DNA of 64,000 bases from an uncultured Bacillota bacterium (GTDB lineage Bacteria; Bacillota; Clostridia; Lachnospirales; Lachnospiraceae). The notes beneath the pieces are model-generated. The model was given only the letters and a program-made list of their open reading frames with translations, had not been told where the DNA came from and made no database searches. Made by a program: the position numbers and the translations under genes. The stretch is taken from contig CASEXH010000007.1 in assembly GCA_949291945.1 (NCBI GenBank), positions 48,968 through 112,967 of the forward strand, given 5' to 3'. Below, one piece after another: positions 15,735-24,965 of this stretch. Every line of letters starts with the position of its first letter. Positions within the stretch are counted from its first letter, which is position 1.

Positions 15735-15743
15735 TAAACATCA

Positions 15744-15772
15744 TTGTTTTTCGGAAATACATTGGATATAAT
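15744..15772 (+). promoter_or_regulatory. Promoter of the MATE exporter gene
   Basis: TTGTTT (15744-15749), 17 bp, TATAAT (15767-15772). It lies about 115 bp before the start codon at 15887, leaving an untranslated leader with no recognised structure. Confidence 0.7.
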
Positions 15773-15886
15773 AGCGTTATAAGAATTGCAGTTTAGGAAA
15801 AGGCAAATATTTCCGATCTGTATAGAGGGAATTTTGCAGAATCAGATAACTAGCAAAAGATAAAGATGATGTGAAAGGATCTATGT

Positions 15887-17224
15887 ATGTCCGGCAATGT
15901 TAAAAATATGACTTCCGGTTCTCCGGGAAAACTGATCTTGTTTTTTGCCCTGCCCCTGATGGCAGGGAATGTTTTTCAGCAGTTTTATACTATGGTAGAT
16001 GCTATGGTGGTAGGCCAGATCGTAGGGGTAAAGGCTCTGGCTGCAGTGGGAGCTGCCGACTGGATCATCTGGATGGTCCAGGGGATTGTTTCAGGCGGCG
16101 CCCAGGGATTTTCTATACTGACATCCCAGAATTATGGAGCAGGTAAGGCAAAAGAGCTGAGGCGGACAGTGGCCGGCAGTTATACCTTAATGGCGGTGAT
16201 CGCTGTAGCTGTACTGGCGGTCAGTCAGGTGGGAGCCGTCCCGTTGCTGACCTTTCTTAATACCCCTTCAGATGTTATGGACATGTCTGTGACTTATATC
16301 AGGATTATATTCTGCGGGATTCCGGTGATCGCAGCCTATAATACTTTTGCCTCTATCCTGCGGGCACTGGGAAACGGACGTTCTCCGCTGATCGCCATGA
16401 TCGTTGCAGCGGTGATCAACGTAGGACTGGATCTTCTTTTTGTGGCCGGATTTGGCTGGGGAGTGGCCGGAGCCGCAGGAGCTACGGTGATCGCCCAGGG
16501 ATTTTCTGCCCTGTATTGTTTTATGGTCTTAAGAAAGATCGAGGCGGTAAGGATTTCCAGAGAAGACTTCCAGATGGAAACGGGGCTTTTTGCACAGCTG
16601 GCCGGGCTTGGAGCACCTCTGGCTTTTCAGAATATCATCATATCTGTAGGCGGCCTGGTGGTACAGTATGTGGTAAATGGATATGGTTTTCTTTTTGTGG
16701 CCGGATTTACTGCGGCCAATAAACTTTACGGAGTACTGGAACTGGCGGCGATTTCCTACGGATATGCGATCACTACTTACGTGGGCCAGAACCTGGGAGC
16801 AGGAAATATACCCAGGATCAAAGCCGGTGTAAAAAGCGGAGGGGTCATGGCAGTTTTCACTGCCCTGGTTATCGGCCTGGTTATGATCATCGGAGGAAGA
16901 GCCATCCTTTCCCTGTTTGTATCGGGAGATCCCCGGGAGGCTGAGCAGGTGCTGGATATCGCTTATCACTACCTGTTTCTTATGGCAGTATTTCTGGTGG
17001 TACTGTATCTGTTGTATGTATTCCGCTCAGCAATCCAGGGGCTGGGCAATACAGTCATTCCCATGGCCAGCGGGATCGTGGAATTTTTCATGCGGGTAGG
17101 CGCAGCCATGGTGCTGCCTCTTTTCATCGGCCAGACCGGGATTTTTTATGCAGAGATCAGCGCCTGGAGCGGCGCAGCACTGCTTCTTGCAGTGAGTTAC
17201 TTCTGGTTGATCAGAAAGTATTAA
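15887..17224 (+). CDS. MATE-family multidrug/cation exporter
   Basis: Integral membrane protein of 445 residues with about twelve hydrophobic segments in two similar halves. The N-terminal half has the family's GSPGKLILFFALPLMAGNVF and FYTMVDAMVVGQIVG segments. It should export organic cations or drugs in exchange for Na+ or H+; the actual substrate is not readable. The start follows GAAAGGA; a nearby ATG at 15883 is in another frame and closes after six codons. It is a single-gene unit with its own promoter. The 280 bp after it are AT-rich and hold the promoter region of the next gene. Confidence 0.88.
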   Translation: MSGNVKNMTSGSPGKLILFFALPLMAGNVFQQFYTMVDAMVVGQIVGVKALAAVGAADWIIWMVQGIVSGGAQGFSILTSQNYGAGKAKELRRTVAGSYTLMAVIAVAVLAVSQVGAVPLLTFLNTPSDVMDMSVTYIRIIFCGIPVIAAYNTFASILRALGNGRSPLIAMIVAAVINVGLDLLFVAGFGWGVAGAAGATVIAQGFSALYCFMVLRKIEAVRISREDFQMETGLFAQLAGLGAPLAFQNIIISVGGLVVQYVVNGYGFLFVAGFTAANKLYGVLELAAISYGYAITTYVGQNLGAGNIPRIKAGVKSGGVMAVFTALVIGLVMIIGGRAILSLFVSGDPREAEQVLDIAYHYLFLMAVFLVVLYLLYVFRSAIQGLGNTVIPMASGIVEFFMRVGAAMVLPLFIGQTGIFYAEISAWSGAALLLAVSYFWLIRKY

Positions 17225-17443
17225 AATGTTTTATCGGATCTTTAAAAAGGAAAGAATTTCCATCTGTGTCATTTGTCCTTATCTGGTATAGTTGTTGCTG
17301 CACCTCCTTTTTCCGTCTTACAGAGTAGGAATTGATTCTATATTATTAATGAGAAAATGCTTGCATCAGAATATAAGCTGGGTTAATATTGAGAACAATT
17401 ACTTAAGGGAATAGGATGATTCGTTTAATTTATAACTTTATGA

Positions 17444-17449
17444 TATAAT
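17444..17449 (+). promoter_or_regulatory. Probable -10 box of the penicillin-binding protein gene
   Basis: A TATAAT hexamer in an AT-rich region 56 bp before the start codon. No good -35 box stands 16-18 bp upstream, so the promoter call is tentative. Confidence 0.4.
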
Positions 17450-17504
17450 ACTAATACTGTTATTATTACTACAAGAGGCAGCGGCAATTTAAAAGGAGAT
17501 ACAA

Positions 17505-19970
17505 ATGGAGTTAAAGAAACATTATGGAGAGGAAAATATTATCAGAAAACTAAAGAAATTCCCAAGGAGAGCCGGTCGCCAGAAAAGAAAAAAAGCAGTT
17601 CTGATTATAAGATGCGTATTTTCGAGTTTCCTGGCAGCCGGATTTATTACCATCTGTCTGGGAGTAGGGTGCTATCAGGGAATTGTTTCGTCTGCGCCTG
17701 ATGTTTCAGAAGTAAACAGTAAGCCTACAAAATACGCTACATTTGTCTATGATATGGATGGAAAACAGATACAGCAGATTAATGAAGCACAAAGTAACAG
17801 GATTTATGTGTCCATTGAAGATATACCGGAAGATATGCAGCATGCTATTGTAGCAATTGAGGATTCCAGGTTTTATGAACATCATGGAATTGATTTTCGG
17901 GGAATGCTGAGAGCAGCAATGACAACGGTAACATCTGGATTTCAACAGACGGAAGGAGCCAGTACGATTACCCAGCAGTTGATTAAGAATAATGTATTTA
18001 CAGATTGGACCAGCGAAAATTTTCTGCAGTCGGTACAACGTAAAATCCAAGAACAGCAGCTTGCTGTAGAACTTGAACAATATTTTACAGACCAGGGGCT
18101 GGACGCAAAAAGTGTTATTTTAGAAGAGTATTTAAATACTGTAAACTTTGGGTCAGGAGCTTATGGGATACAGACAGCGGCACAGATATATTTTGGAAAA
18201 GACAGCCGGGATCTGACCCTGTCCGAATGTGCAGTACTGGCAGCAATCCCTCAGAATCCTACCAGGTGGAACCCCAGACAAAATCCAGAGGAGAATGCTG
18301 AACGCAGAGAGACTGTATTAAACTATATGAGGGATCAGGGCTGGATTACTCAGGAGGAACTGGAAGATGCATTAAAAGATGATGTCTATGCCAGAATCAT
18401 TGACAGTAGTGAGGCTCAGGGTAAAGCAGACGCTTATTCATATTTTATAGATGAACTGATCAATCAGGTTCAACAAGATCTGGTAGAGGAAAAAGGATAT
18501 ACTGAGTCACAGGCAGCTAATATGATATATAGTGGAGGTCTTCGAATATATAGTACTCAGGATACAGAGATTCAGGAAATTATGGAGTCAGAATTTGAAA
18601 ATGAAGAAAACTATCCTGAAGGTACTTATTTTGAACTGGATTGGACGTTGACAGTGGACCAGGAAGACGGAAGCCAAGTTAATTATGATCAGGAAACTTT
18701 GGAAAAATATTTTAGGGAAAAGGATGGAAGCTTTTCGGAAATATATGAATCTCAGGAACAGGCCCAGGGTTACATAGATGAATATAAAGCAGCTGTTGTA
18801 AAGGACGGAGATAAAATTGCAGATGAAAGAACTTATTTTGTAGCTCAGCCCCAGGCTGCTATGACTGTCATAGAGCAAAGCACCGGATATGTAAGAGGAA
18901 TCATAGGAGGCCGGGGTGAGAAAACGGCAAGTCTGACTTTGAACAGGGCAGCAGATACCTACCGGCAGCCCGGTTCGGTATTTAAGATATTGTCTGCTTA
19001 TGGACCGGCATTGAATGACGGGAATATTACTCTAGCTACACATATTCAGGATGAAGCCTATACATATGAGGACGGTACTCCCCTCCGTAATGCAGATAAC
19101 CGATATCACGGATCTGTATCAGTTCGTCAGGCAATCCGAAGTTCTTATAATATACCGGCTGTAAAGGTTCTTACTGATATTACTCCTGCAAAGGGATTTG
19201 AATATCTTCAGAAGCTGGGATTTTCATCGCTGAATGCAGAAACAGATGCAATACAGCCCCTGGCTTTAGGAGGAATTACCAACGGAGTGAGCAATATGGA
19301 GCTGACGGCTGCTTATGCTGCTATTGCTAACGGGGGAACTTACAATGAACCGGTAATGTACACAGAAGTTACAGACCAGGATGGAAATGTGATCCTGAAA
19401 AATGAGGCTGAGGGACAGAATGTATTTAAAGAGAGTACAGCATATCTTCTTACCAGCGCTATGGAAGATGTGGTTTCTGAAGGCACCGGTACTGGTTTTC
19501 AGTTAGACAATATGCATGTAGCGGGAAAGACAGGAACGGCAAATGACTATCGTGATCTGACCTTTGTTGGTTATACACCCTATTATACAGCTGCCATCTG
19601 GGCAGGATATGATGATTCACAGGAATTGCCGGAGTCCCAGAGAACTTTTCACCGTACAATTTGGAAAAATGTTATGAACCGTATTCATGAATCTCTCCCA
19701 GATAAAGAGTTTGAACAGCCTTCTACAGTAAAAAGGACGGCTGTCTGTGCAAATTCCGGGCTTTTAGCAGGAACCGGATGCAGCCGTGTGTATGAATATT
19801 TTGATCAGGATAATATGCCTCAGGAAACATGCACAGCTCATAGACCTATACAGACACCGAAAACAAACAGAGGAAATAATAACAGCAATGGAAACAGTAC
19901 CAAGAAAAAAGCCTATGCCAACTGGTGGGAGTACTACTGGGATCAAATATGGAAAAGGAATCAAGACTGA
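17505..19970 (+). CDS. Class A penicillin-binding protein (transglycosylase/transpeptidase)
   Basis: Builds and cross-links peptidoglycan at the outer face of the membrane. A basic cytoplasmic start (1-30) is followed by one membrane anchor (31-58). The GT51 transglycosylase domain has catalytic E119 in AIEDSRFYEHHGID and TITQQLIKN. The transpeptidase domain shows the SxxK nucleophile S491-K494 (GSVFK), SxN at S547-N549 and KTG at 675-677. Between the domains lies an acidic stretch (about 360-440). The tail is Asn/Lys-rich. The start follows AAAAGGAG. By eye the gene is more AT-rich than rarA or birA nearby. It may be co-transcribed with the broken gene 28 bp downstream. Confidence 0.92.
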   Translation: MELKKHYGEENIIRKLKKFPRRAGRQKRKKAVLIIRCVFSSFLAAGFITICLGVGCYQGIVSSAPDVSEVNSKPTKYATFVYDMDGKQIQQINEAQSNRIYVSIEDIPEDMQHAIVAIEDSRFYEHHGIDFRGMLRAAMTTVTSGFQQTEGASTITQQLIKNNVFTDWTSENFLQSVQRKIQEQQLAVELEQYFTDQGLDAKSVILEEYLNTVNFGSGAYGIQTAAQIYFGKDSRDLTLSECAVLAAIPQNPTRWNPRQNPEENAERRETVLNYMRDQGWITQEELEDALKDDVYARIIDSSEAQGKADAYSYFIDELINQVQQDLVEEKGYTESQAANMIYSGGLRIYSTQDTEIQEIMESEFENEENYPEGTYFELDWTLTVDQEDGSQVNYDQETLEKYFREKDGSFSEIYESQEQAQGYIDEYKAAVVKDGDKIADERTYFVAQPQAAMTVIEQSTGYVRGIIGGRGEKTASLTLNRAADTYRQPGSVFKILSAYGPALNDGNITLATHIQDEAYTYEDGTPLRNADNRYHGSVSVRQAIRSSYNIPAVKVLTDITPAKGFEYLQKLGFSSLNAETDAIQPLALGGITNGVSNMELTAAYAAIANGGTYNEPVMYTEVTDQDGNVILKNEAEGQNVFKESTAYLLTSAMEDVVSEGTGTGFQLDNMHVAGKTGTANDYRDLTFVGYTPYYTAAIWAGYDDSQELPESQRTFHRTIWKNVMNRIHESLPDKEFEQPSTVKRTAVCANSGLLAGTGCSRVYEYFDQDNMPQETCTAHRPIQTPKTNRGNNNSNGNSTKKKAYANWWEYYWDQIWKRNQD

Positions 19971-19997
19971 CAGGTTAACAAAAAGAAGGTAGAGACC

Positions 19998-20670
19998 ATG
20001 CATGATATCTGGAATCCCTGGCACGGATGCAGAAAGTGTTCAGAGGGCTGTGAGAATTGTTATATGTATTTCCTTGACAGGATGCGGGATCAGGACGGAA
20101 GGCGCATATACAAGACAAAAAGCGGCTTCCGCTATCCCCTCTCCAAGGACCGTCAGGGACAGTATAAGATAAAAAGCGGAGAGATGATCCGGGTGTGCAT
20201 GACTTCGGATTTCTTTCTGGAAGAAGCAGACCCATGGCGGGAGGAAGCATGGGCAGTGATGCGTCAGAGAAAAGATGTAAAGTTTTTCTTGCTGACCAAA
20301 CGGCCCCAGAGAGTGGCTTCTTGTCTGCCCTATGACTGGGGAGAGGGATGGGAAAATGTCTTCTTTAATGTGACCTGTGAGAACCAAGAACCAGAGAAGG
20401 GCGGACGAGAGGATTCCTATCCTCTTTGAACTGCCTTTTAAACATAAAGGGATCATGACCGCTCCCCTGATAGGCCCTGTGGATATCGGCAAATATCTGC
20501 CAAAGGGACAGATCGAACAGGTGCTCTGCGGAGGGGAAAATTATGACGGTTCCCGCCCCTGTCATTATGAATGGGTAAAGCTTCTGTACAATCAGTGCCG
20601 GGAATGCGCCAGCCGCCTGACCTGCAACGGCTGTGCTGACTGCGGAAAATGTGACAGGACATCTTTGTAG
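19998..20670 (+). pseudogene. DUF5131 (phage gp37-like) family gene, frameshifted by a 7-bp tandem duplication
   Basis: The first part (19998 onward) encodes IWNPWHGCRKCSEGCENCYMY, the Cys-rich opening of DUF5131 proteins, and runs to NVTCENQ. The family's next segment, RRADERIPILFELPFKHKG and GPVDIGKYLP, continues in another frame to a stop at 20670, ending in a second Cys-rich part (CRECASRLTCNGCADCGKC). The break is a tandem AGAACCA-AGAACCA (20380-20393); removing one copy restores a single frame of about 220 residues. The first frame otherwise ends at 20429 with unrelated residues. The family's function is unsettled; the Cys pattern suggests metal or Fe-S binding. The start follows AGAAGGTAGAG. 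Confidence 0.85.
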
Positions 20671-20679
20671 ACCGGCTTT

Positions 20680-21423
20680 CTAATGCCCCCTGGGTATCTG
20701 ATCCAGCCGCCCTTTTTCTTTTACCAGATCTGCATAGAGAAGGTCTGCCAGGACAAAACCAAGGGGTATAAGAGAGAACCAGATGGCTTTTCCCAGGAAA
20801 AAGCGGCAGAGAAAAGTAGAAGCTACGCCTCCCAGGACAAAGGAAACCAGCATGAAGGTGTGAGTCCGCAGCCTCCGCAGATGGGAAGGCCGTTCTTGTG
20901 GATGACGTATAGATTTTGTAATAGCGATACCCACCTGCCGGATGTGGTTGGTACAGAAGGTGGTGGCCATTGGAATACCTTCCGCCTGGCGGAAGGTATT
21001 GTACTGCATGGAGCAGATGAAGTTGATCAGCACCTGGGTGATCTGGACCGGTGCGCTTTCCGGAAGAAAGCCAAGAAAGATCACCACAAAGATCTCTATG
21101 ACGATCAGCAGGGTATCCCACCGGATCAGATGGCTTTTCTTTACATAGCCGGGCAGGACCTCTGAGAGCATGGTCCCCACACAGTAGGCGGTAATGGGAA
21201 TGACAAAATACAGAGCGTGGAACCACTGGCCGTTTCCCAGAGCCATGGCCAGGAGGACAAAGTTTCCTGTCTGTGCGTTGCAGAATACGCCTCCTCGTAT
21301 AGAATAAGTAAAGGCTCCGAAGTATCCGGCAGTCAGCATCATCAGAATGAAAACAATGCCACGTTCACATTCCAGAAAAGTATTTTTTGCAGCAGGAGAA
21401 GTCTGCGTCTTTGGTTCTTCCAT
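20680..21423 (-). CDS. DUF1275 (YoaK-like) membrane protein
   Basis: A 247-residue membrane protein with about six hydrophobic segments. The opening AGYFGAFTYSIRGGVFCNAQTGNFVLLAMALG is cut here to its core marks: the family's hallmark is GGVFCNAQTGN, with ICSMQYNTFRQ later in the protein. The function of the family is unknown; some members are annotated as transporters. It is convergent with the preceding broken gene, whose stop lies 10 bp away. The start is preceded on its strand by AAAGGAGGAAG and by a good promoter. Confidence 0.82.
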   Translation of the reverse strand: MEEPKTQTSPAAKNTFLECERGIVFILMMLTAGYFGAFTYSIRGGVFCNAQTGNFVLLAMALGNGQWFHALYFVIPITAYCVGTMLSEVLPGYVKKSHLIRWDTLLIVIEIFVVIFLGFLPESAPVQITQVLINFICSMQYNTFRQAEGIPMATTFCTNHIRQVGIAITKSIRHPQERPSHLRRLRTHTFMLVSFVLGGVASTFLCRFFLGKAIWFSLIPLGFVLADLLYADLVKEKGRLDQIPRGH

Positions 21424-21452
21424 GAATATCTTCCTCCTTTAGACTATTCCCC

Positions 21453-21481
21453 ATTATAATTCTTTCGCTCTTTCGGTTCAA
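21453..21481 (-). promoter_or_regulatory. Promoter of the DUF1275 gene
   Basis: On the minus strand TTGAAC (21476-21481) and TATAAT (21453-21458) are separated by 17 bp, about 30 bp before the start codon. Confidence 0.75.
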
Positions 21482-21557
21482 TCCGGTTTTTGAATAAAAA
21501 ATAAAGAGAGGCCTGGAATGATTCCGGCAGATATCACAGAAAAAGGCGGGCCGTCAG

Positions 21558-21585
21558 TTGTAGAAGGAGGAAAAACTGTTATAAT
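21558..21585 (+). promoter_or_regulatory. Promoter of rarA
   Basis: TTGTAG (21558-21563) and TATAAT (21580-21585), 16 bp apart, about 115 bp before the start codon. The leader between has no recognised structure. Confidence 0.5.
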
Positions 21586-21701
21586 AAAAGACAGAATTCC
21601 CCTGCTGCCAGGAAGGAAAATCTTATTTCTGTGAGTGGCGAGCCAAGGGGACATGGCTGCATGCTCATTTGACTTGCAGAGGGAAAAGTGAGGTGTATGA
21701 A

Positions 21702-23018
21702 ATGGAACAAATGTCACTATTTGACAACCGAGGACAGTCTGCTCCCCTTGCCACCAGGCTGCGGCCGGATTCCCTGGAAGATTTTGCAGGCCAGGAGCAC
21801 CTGCTGGGGAAAGGGAAGATTCTCAGGCAGCTGATTGAAAAAGATCAGATTTCTTCCATGATCTTCTGGGGGCCTCCGGGAGTGGGGAAGACTACTCTGG
21901 CCAGCATTATCGCAGGGAGAACTAAGGCCCAGTTTATTAATTTTAGTGCAGTTACCAGCGGTATTAAGGAGATCCGGGAGGTCATGAACCAGGCGGAGCT
22001 TGCCAGGCGAATGGGACGGCGGACCGTACTTTTCATAGACGAGATCCACCGATTTAACAAAGCCCAGCAGGATGCGTTTCTGCCTTTTGTGGAGAAGGGG
22101 AGTATTATTCTCATCGGAGCTACTACAGAGAATCCTTCTTTTGAGGTAAATTCCGCTCTCCTTTCCAGGTGCAAAGTCTTTGTGCTGAAAGCCCTGGAGG
22201 TAAAGGATTTGCTGAAGCTTTTAAACCATGCTCTGGAAAGTCCAAAAGGATTTGGAAACCAGCATGTGAAGATCACCGGGGAGCAGCTTACCGCTATAGC
22301 GGAGTTTGCCAACGGAGACGCCAGAACAGCGCTGAATACCCTGGAGATGGCGGTACTCAACGGAGAGATTAGCCCTGAGGGGATCCTGGTCACAGACCAG
22401 GGCCTGGAACAGTGCGTCAGCCGAAGGTCCCTTCTCTATGATAAAACCGGGGAGGAGCATTATAATCTGATCTCTGCCTTACATAAATCCATGAGGAACA
22501 GCGATCCGGATGCGGCGGTTTACTGGATGTGCCGGATGCTGGAGGGAGGAGAAGATCCTCTTTATATAGCAAGGAGACTGATCCGTTTTGCCAGTGAGGA
22601 TGTTGGAATGGCAGACAGCCACGCCCTTCCTCTGGCAGTGTCTGTCTACCAGGCCTGTCATTTCCTGGGCATGCCGGAGTGCGACGTCCACCTGACCCAT
22701 GCAGTGGTGTATCTGTCTATGGCGCCGAAATCTAATGCCCTGTACAGAGCCTGTGAAGCCAGTAAGGCGGATGTGAAGAACAGGAAAGCAGAGCCGGTTC
22801 CCCTGGTCCTGCGGAATGCTCCTACAAAGCTGATGAAGGAACTGGACTACGGGAAGGGTTACGAATATGCCCACAATACAGAAGAGAAGCTGACCCATAT
22901 GCAGTGTATGCCAGACAGCCTGAAAGACAGAGTCTACTATCAGCCAACCACTCAGGGAGAAGAGGAAAAAGTGAAAGAACGGCTGGAAGAGATCAAGACT
23001 TGGAAGCAGAAGGAATAG
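21702..23018 (+). CDS. rarA: Replication-associated recombination AAA+ ATPase RarA (MgsA)
   Basis: Cytoplasmic clamp-loader-like ATPase that acts at stalled replication forks. The N-terminal LATRLRPDSLEDFAGQEHLL is typical, followed by Walker A GPPGVGKTT, Walker B VLFIDEIHRFNK, sensor GATTENPSFE and the C-terminal tetramerisation part (HKSMRNSDPDAAVYWMCRML, ARRLIRFASEDVG). The length of 438 residues is normal. The ATG at 21702 after GAGGTG was chosen; an in-frame TTG eleven codons earlier has no binding site. It is monocistronic and ends at a strong hairpin shared with the convergent L25 gene. Confidence 0.95.
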   Translation: MEQMSLFDNRGQSAPLATRLRPDSLEDFAGQEHLLGKGKILRQLIEKDQISSMIFWGPPGVGKTTLASIIAGRTKAQFINFSAVTSGIKEIREVMNQAELARRMGRRTVLFIDEIHRFNKAQQDAFLPFVEKGSIILIGATTENPSFEVNSALLSRCKVFVLKALEVKDLLKLLNHALESPKGFGNQHVKITGEQLTAIAEFANGDARTALNTLEMAVLNGEISPEGILVTDQGLEQCVSRRSLLYDKTGEEHYNLISALHKSMRNSDPDAAVYWMCRMLEGGEDPLYIARRLIRFASEDVGMADSHALPLAVSVYQACHFLGMPECDVHLTHAVVYLSMAPKSNALYRACEASKADVKNRKAEPVPLVLRNAPTKLMKELDYGKGYEYAHNTEEKLTHMQCMPDSLKDRVYYQPTTQGEEEKVKERLEEIKTWKQKE

Positions 23019-23044
23019 AATGGCAAAGTTTATAATGATTACAA

Positions 23045-23093
23045 AAATCCTCCCAGAATCTTTGAACTTATTCAAAAATTCCCGGGAGGATTT
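23045..23093. terminator. Bidirectional terminator between rarA and the L25 gene
   Basis: AAATCCTCCC and GGGAGGATTT form a perfect 10-bp stem, extended by an inner GAATCTTTGAA/TTCAAAAATTC stem, with A and T runs on the two sides so it can serve both converging genes. Confidence 0.8.
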
Positions 23094-23165
23094 AAGGTGT
23101 GCAATGGTATCAAAAAAATATATTTAATGTGTCAAACGCTTTTCTGTGCTTTTGTTGCTGCCTTT

Positions 23166-23756
23166 TCAGGCGTCAGCAGAATCTGCTTCTTCAGTATCTT
23201 CTTCCGGTATATCATTACGGGACTCGGATACGGTTACTATAATAGCTTCCGGATCTGTAAGCAGATCAATGTTTTCATTCTTGGCAATATCCAGATCGCC
23301 CACTTTAATGGATTCACCGACCTTCAGATCGCCTACATCAACGGAAACCCTTTCTACCAGGTTGTCGGGAAGGGCTCTGTAGGAAATTTCTTCCAGAAGG
23401 AGCTGGAGCACTCCGCTCATAACCTTCTCATAATTTACCAGAACAATTTCAGCTACAGAATTTACTTTCTCACCTTTTACCAGAGCCTGGAAATCAATCT
23501 CGTCTATCTGTCCTTTCAATGGATTGAAGTTAATCTCTTTAATCAATACATCCATAGCCTGTCCGTCTACATCCAGCATGACCTGGCTTCCTCTGCCGCT
23601 GGTCTTCATCAGACGGTCTACTGCGGATTTTTCAATCTTAATAGGGATAGAACCTTCAATTTCTTTACCGAATACATTACCGGTAACATATCCCTCACGT
23701 CTTAATCTTTTTGCTTTGATGGCCATGTCTCTTTTTTCAGCTTTTAAAGTATTCAT
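23166..23756 (-). CDS. rplY: Ribosomal protein bL25 (general stress protein Ctc form)
   Basis: Binds 5S rRNA in the large ribosomal subunit. The N-terminal domain begins NTLKAEKRDMAIKAKRLRREGYVTGNVFG, seen here as the usual KAKRLRREGYVTGNVFG core, and the C-terminal beta-domain includes LPDNLVERVSVDVGDLKVGESIKVGDL, of which LVERVSVDVGDLKVGESI is diagnostic. The tail is acidic (EEDTEEADSADA). The length of 196 residues is that of the two-domain Ctc form, not the short E. coli L25. The binding site GGAGGAAAAG lies just upstream. Its own promoter is about 140 bp from the start. Confidence 0.92.
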   Translation of the reverse strand: MNTLKAEKRDMAIKAKRLRREGYVTGNVFGKEIEGSIPIKIEKSAVDRLMKTSGRGSQVMLDVDGQAMDVLIKEINFNPLKGQIDEIDFQALVKGEKVNSVAEIVLVNYEKVMSGVLQLLLEEISYRALPDNLVERVSVDVGDLKVGESIKVGDLDIAKNENIDLLTDPEAIIVTVSESRNDIPEEDTEEADSADA

Positions 23757-23898
23757 TTATCTTTTCCTCCAAAAATCTGATTGCCTGACAGCCTTTTTTG
23801 CATCTTCTGATGCTGGGGATTGCTTTGTGCCTCACGTTGCCGCAATCCTGGCATTTCACAAATCGGTGTTGTCAAGGTCATTTCCTTGTTACACCAGT

Positions 23899-23926
23899 AT
23901 TATAACACGTATATCGAAGAAGGCAA
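23899..23926 (-). promoter_or_regulatory. Promoter of the L25/Ctc gene
   Basis: On the minus strand TTGCCT (23921-23926), 16 bp, TATAAT (23899-23904). It leaves a leader of about 130 bases. The remaining part of the 297-bp gap (to 24053) holds the short upstream region of the next gene, with no other signal seen. Confidence 0.6.
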
Positions 23927-24053
23927 GTGAAAATTCTGTGAACTTTTGTTTTATAGAAACTTTCATTACGGCGGAAAATTTTTTGAATCTTAGAATGACA
24001 AGGTCTTTAGGAGAACATACTATTACTATTCTATATCGGAAAGGAATCCTGCT

Positions 24054-24758
24054 ATGTTCTTCGACTACTATTACATTCTCTGGGTGCTGCCAGCAGTGAT
24101 TTTTGCTATATGGGCCAGCACCAAAGTAAGCACTACATTTCAGAAATATTCCGCCCAGCTTTCTCATCTGGGCCTTTCAGGAAGCCAGGCGGCCAGAAAG
24201 GTATTGGATGCCTTTGGCGTGTACCAGATTAAAATAGAAAAAATCGGAGGAAGCCTTACAGACCATTATGACCCGAGAACCAATATCATACGGCTTTCCG
24301 GCAGCGTCTGCGACCGGACTTCCATAGCAGCTATCGGTGTGGCGGCCCATGAGGCCGGACATGCCATTCAGTATGCCCAGGGCTATCTTCCCATTAAGAT
24401 ACGAAATGCCATTATACCAGTGACCAACATCGGTTCCCGTCTGGCCATTCCCCTGATCCTCATAGGCCTGCTCTTTGCAGGAGAAGGAGGGGGACTGGGA
24501 AATCTGGCTTATCTTGGAGTACTGTGCTTCGGACTTTCTACCTTATTTCAGATGATCACTCTCCCGGTAGAATTTGATGCCAGCAGACGGGCTCTTCGTG
24601 CCCTGGAAAGCACACATATCTTAACAGGAGAAGAACTATATGGAGCAAAGAAAGTGCTTACTGCAGCAGCTCTTACCTACGTGGCAGCCCTGGCTGTGTC
24701 ACTTACCCAGCTTTTTCGGCTGCTGGCCATTGTTAACAGAAGAAATGGCGGGAGATGA
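24054..24758 (+). CDS. YugP-type membrane zinc metallopeptidase
   Basis: Predicted membrane metalloprotease of the YugP family (234 residues). An N-terminal hydrophobic segment (YILWVLPAVIFAIWAS) precedes the soluble part with the zinc motif HEAGH in VAAHEAGHAIQYAQGY, followed by two further hydrophobic segments and a third at the C-terminus. The segment GSLTDHYDPRTNIIRLS upstream of the zinc motif is typical. The natural substrate is unknown. The start follows AAAGGAATCCT. It is a single gene between divergent L25 and the malQ promoter. Confidence 0.88.
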   Translation: MFFDYYYILWVLPAVIFAIWASTKVSTTFQKYSAQLSHLGLSGSQAARKVLDAFGVYQIKIEKIGGSLTDHYDPRTNIIRLSGSVCDRTSIAAIGVAAHEAGHAIQYAQGYLPIKIRNAIIPVTNIGSRLAIPLILIGLLFAGEGGGLGNLAYLGVLCFGLSTLFQMITLPVEFDASRRALRALESTHILTGEELYGAKKVLTAAALTYVAALAVSLTQLFRLLAIVNRRNGGR

Positions 24759-24819
24759 TATCCCCCATTCAGTCATATCCACTAAATTTCCAGCATAAAA
24801 TTTGTTAAACATTACCTAC

Positions 24820-24848
24820 TTGCATCTTTTCGAAACCTGTGGTAGATT
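24820..24848 (+). promoter_or_regulatory. Promoter of malQ
   Basis: TTGCAT (24820-24825) and TAGATT (24843-24848) with 17-bp spacing, about 118 bp before the start codon and directly before a tandem operator-like motif. Confidence 0.6.
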
Positions 24849-24864
24849 AACCATAGAAAGTGTC

Positions 24865-24888
24865 GGAAACGTTACCGATACCGTTACC
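24865..24888 (+). promoter_or_regulatory. Tandem operator-like motif behind the malQ promoter
   Basis: Two adjacent 12-bp near-palindromes, GGAAACGTTACC and GATACCGTTACC, start about ten bases after the expected transcription start. A central CG within an A/T-bracketed palindrome is what LacI-family repressors bind. The LacI-type gene two genes on (26503) is the likely binder; this is inferred. Confidence 0.6.
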
Positions 24889-24965
24889 AGAAACCGGCGG
24901 ACCTATTTGTGTGAGGATGCTTACATATACCATCGGGTCAGCCTAATGTAAAAAGGAGATCAATC

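Noticed and set aside
23097..23705. Plus-strand open frame opposite the L25 gene
   Set aside because: The minus-strand L25/Ctc reading has clear family motifs, a good binding site and a promoter; the plus-strand frame has none.
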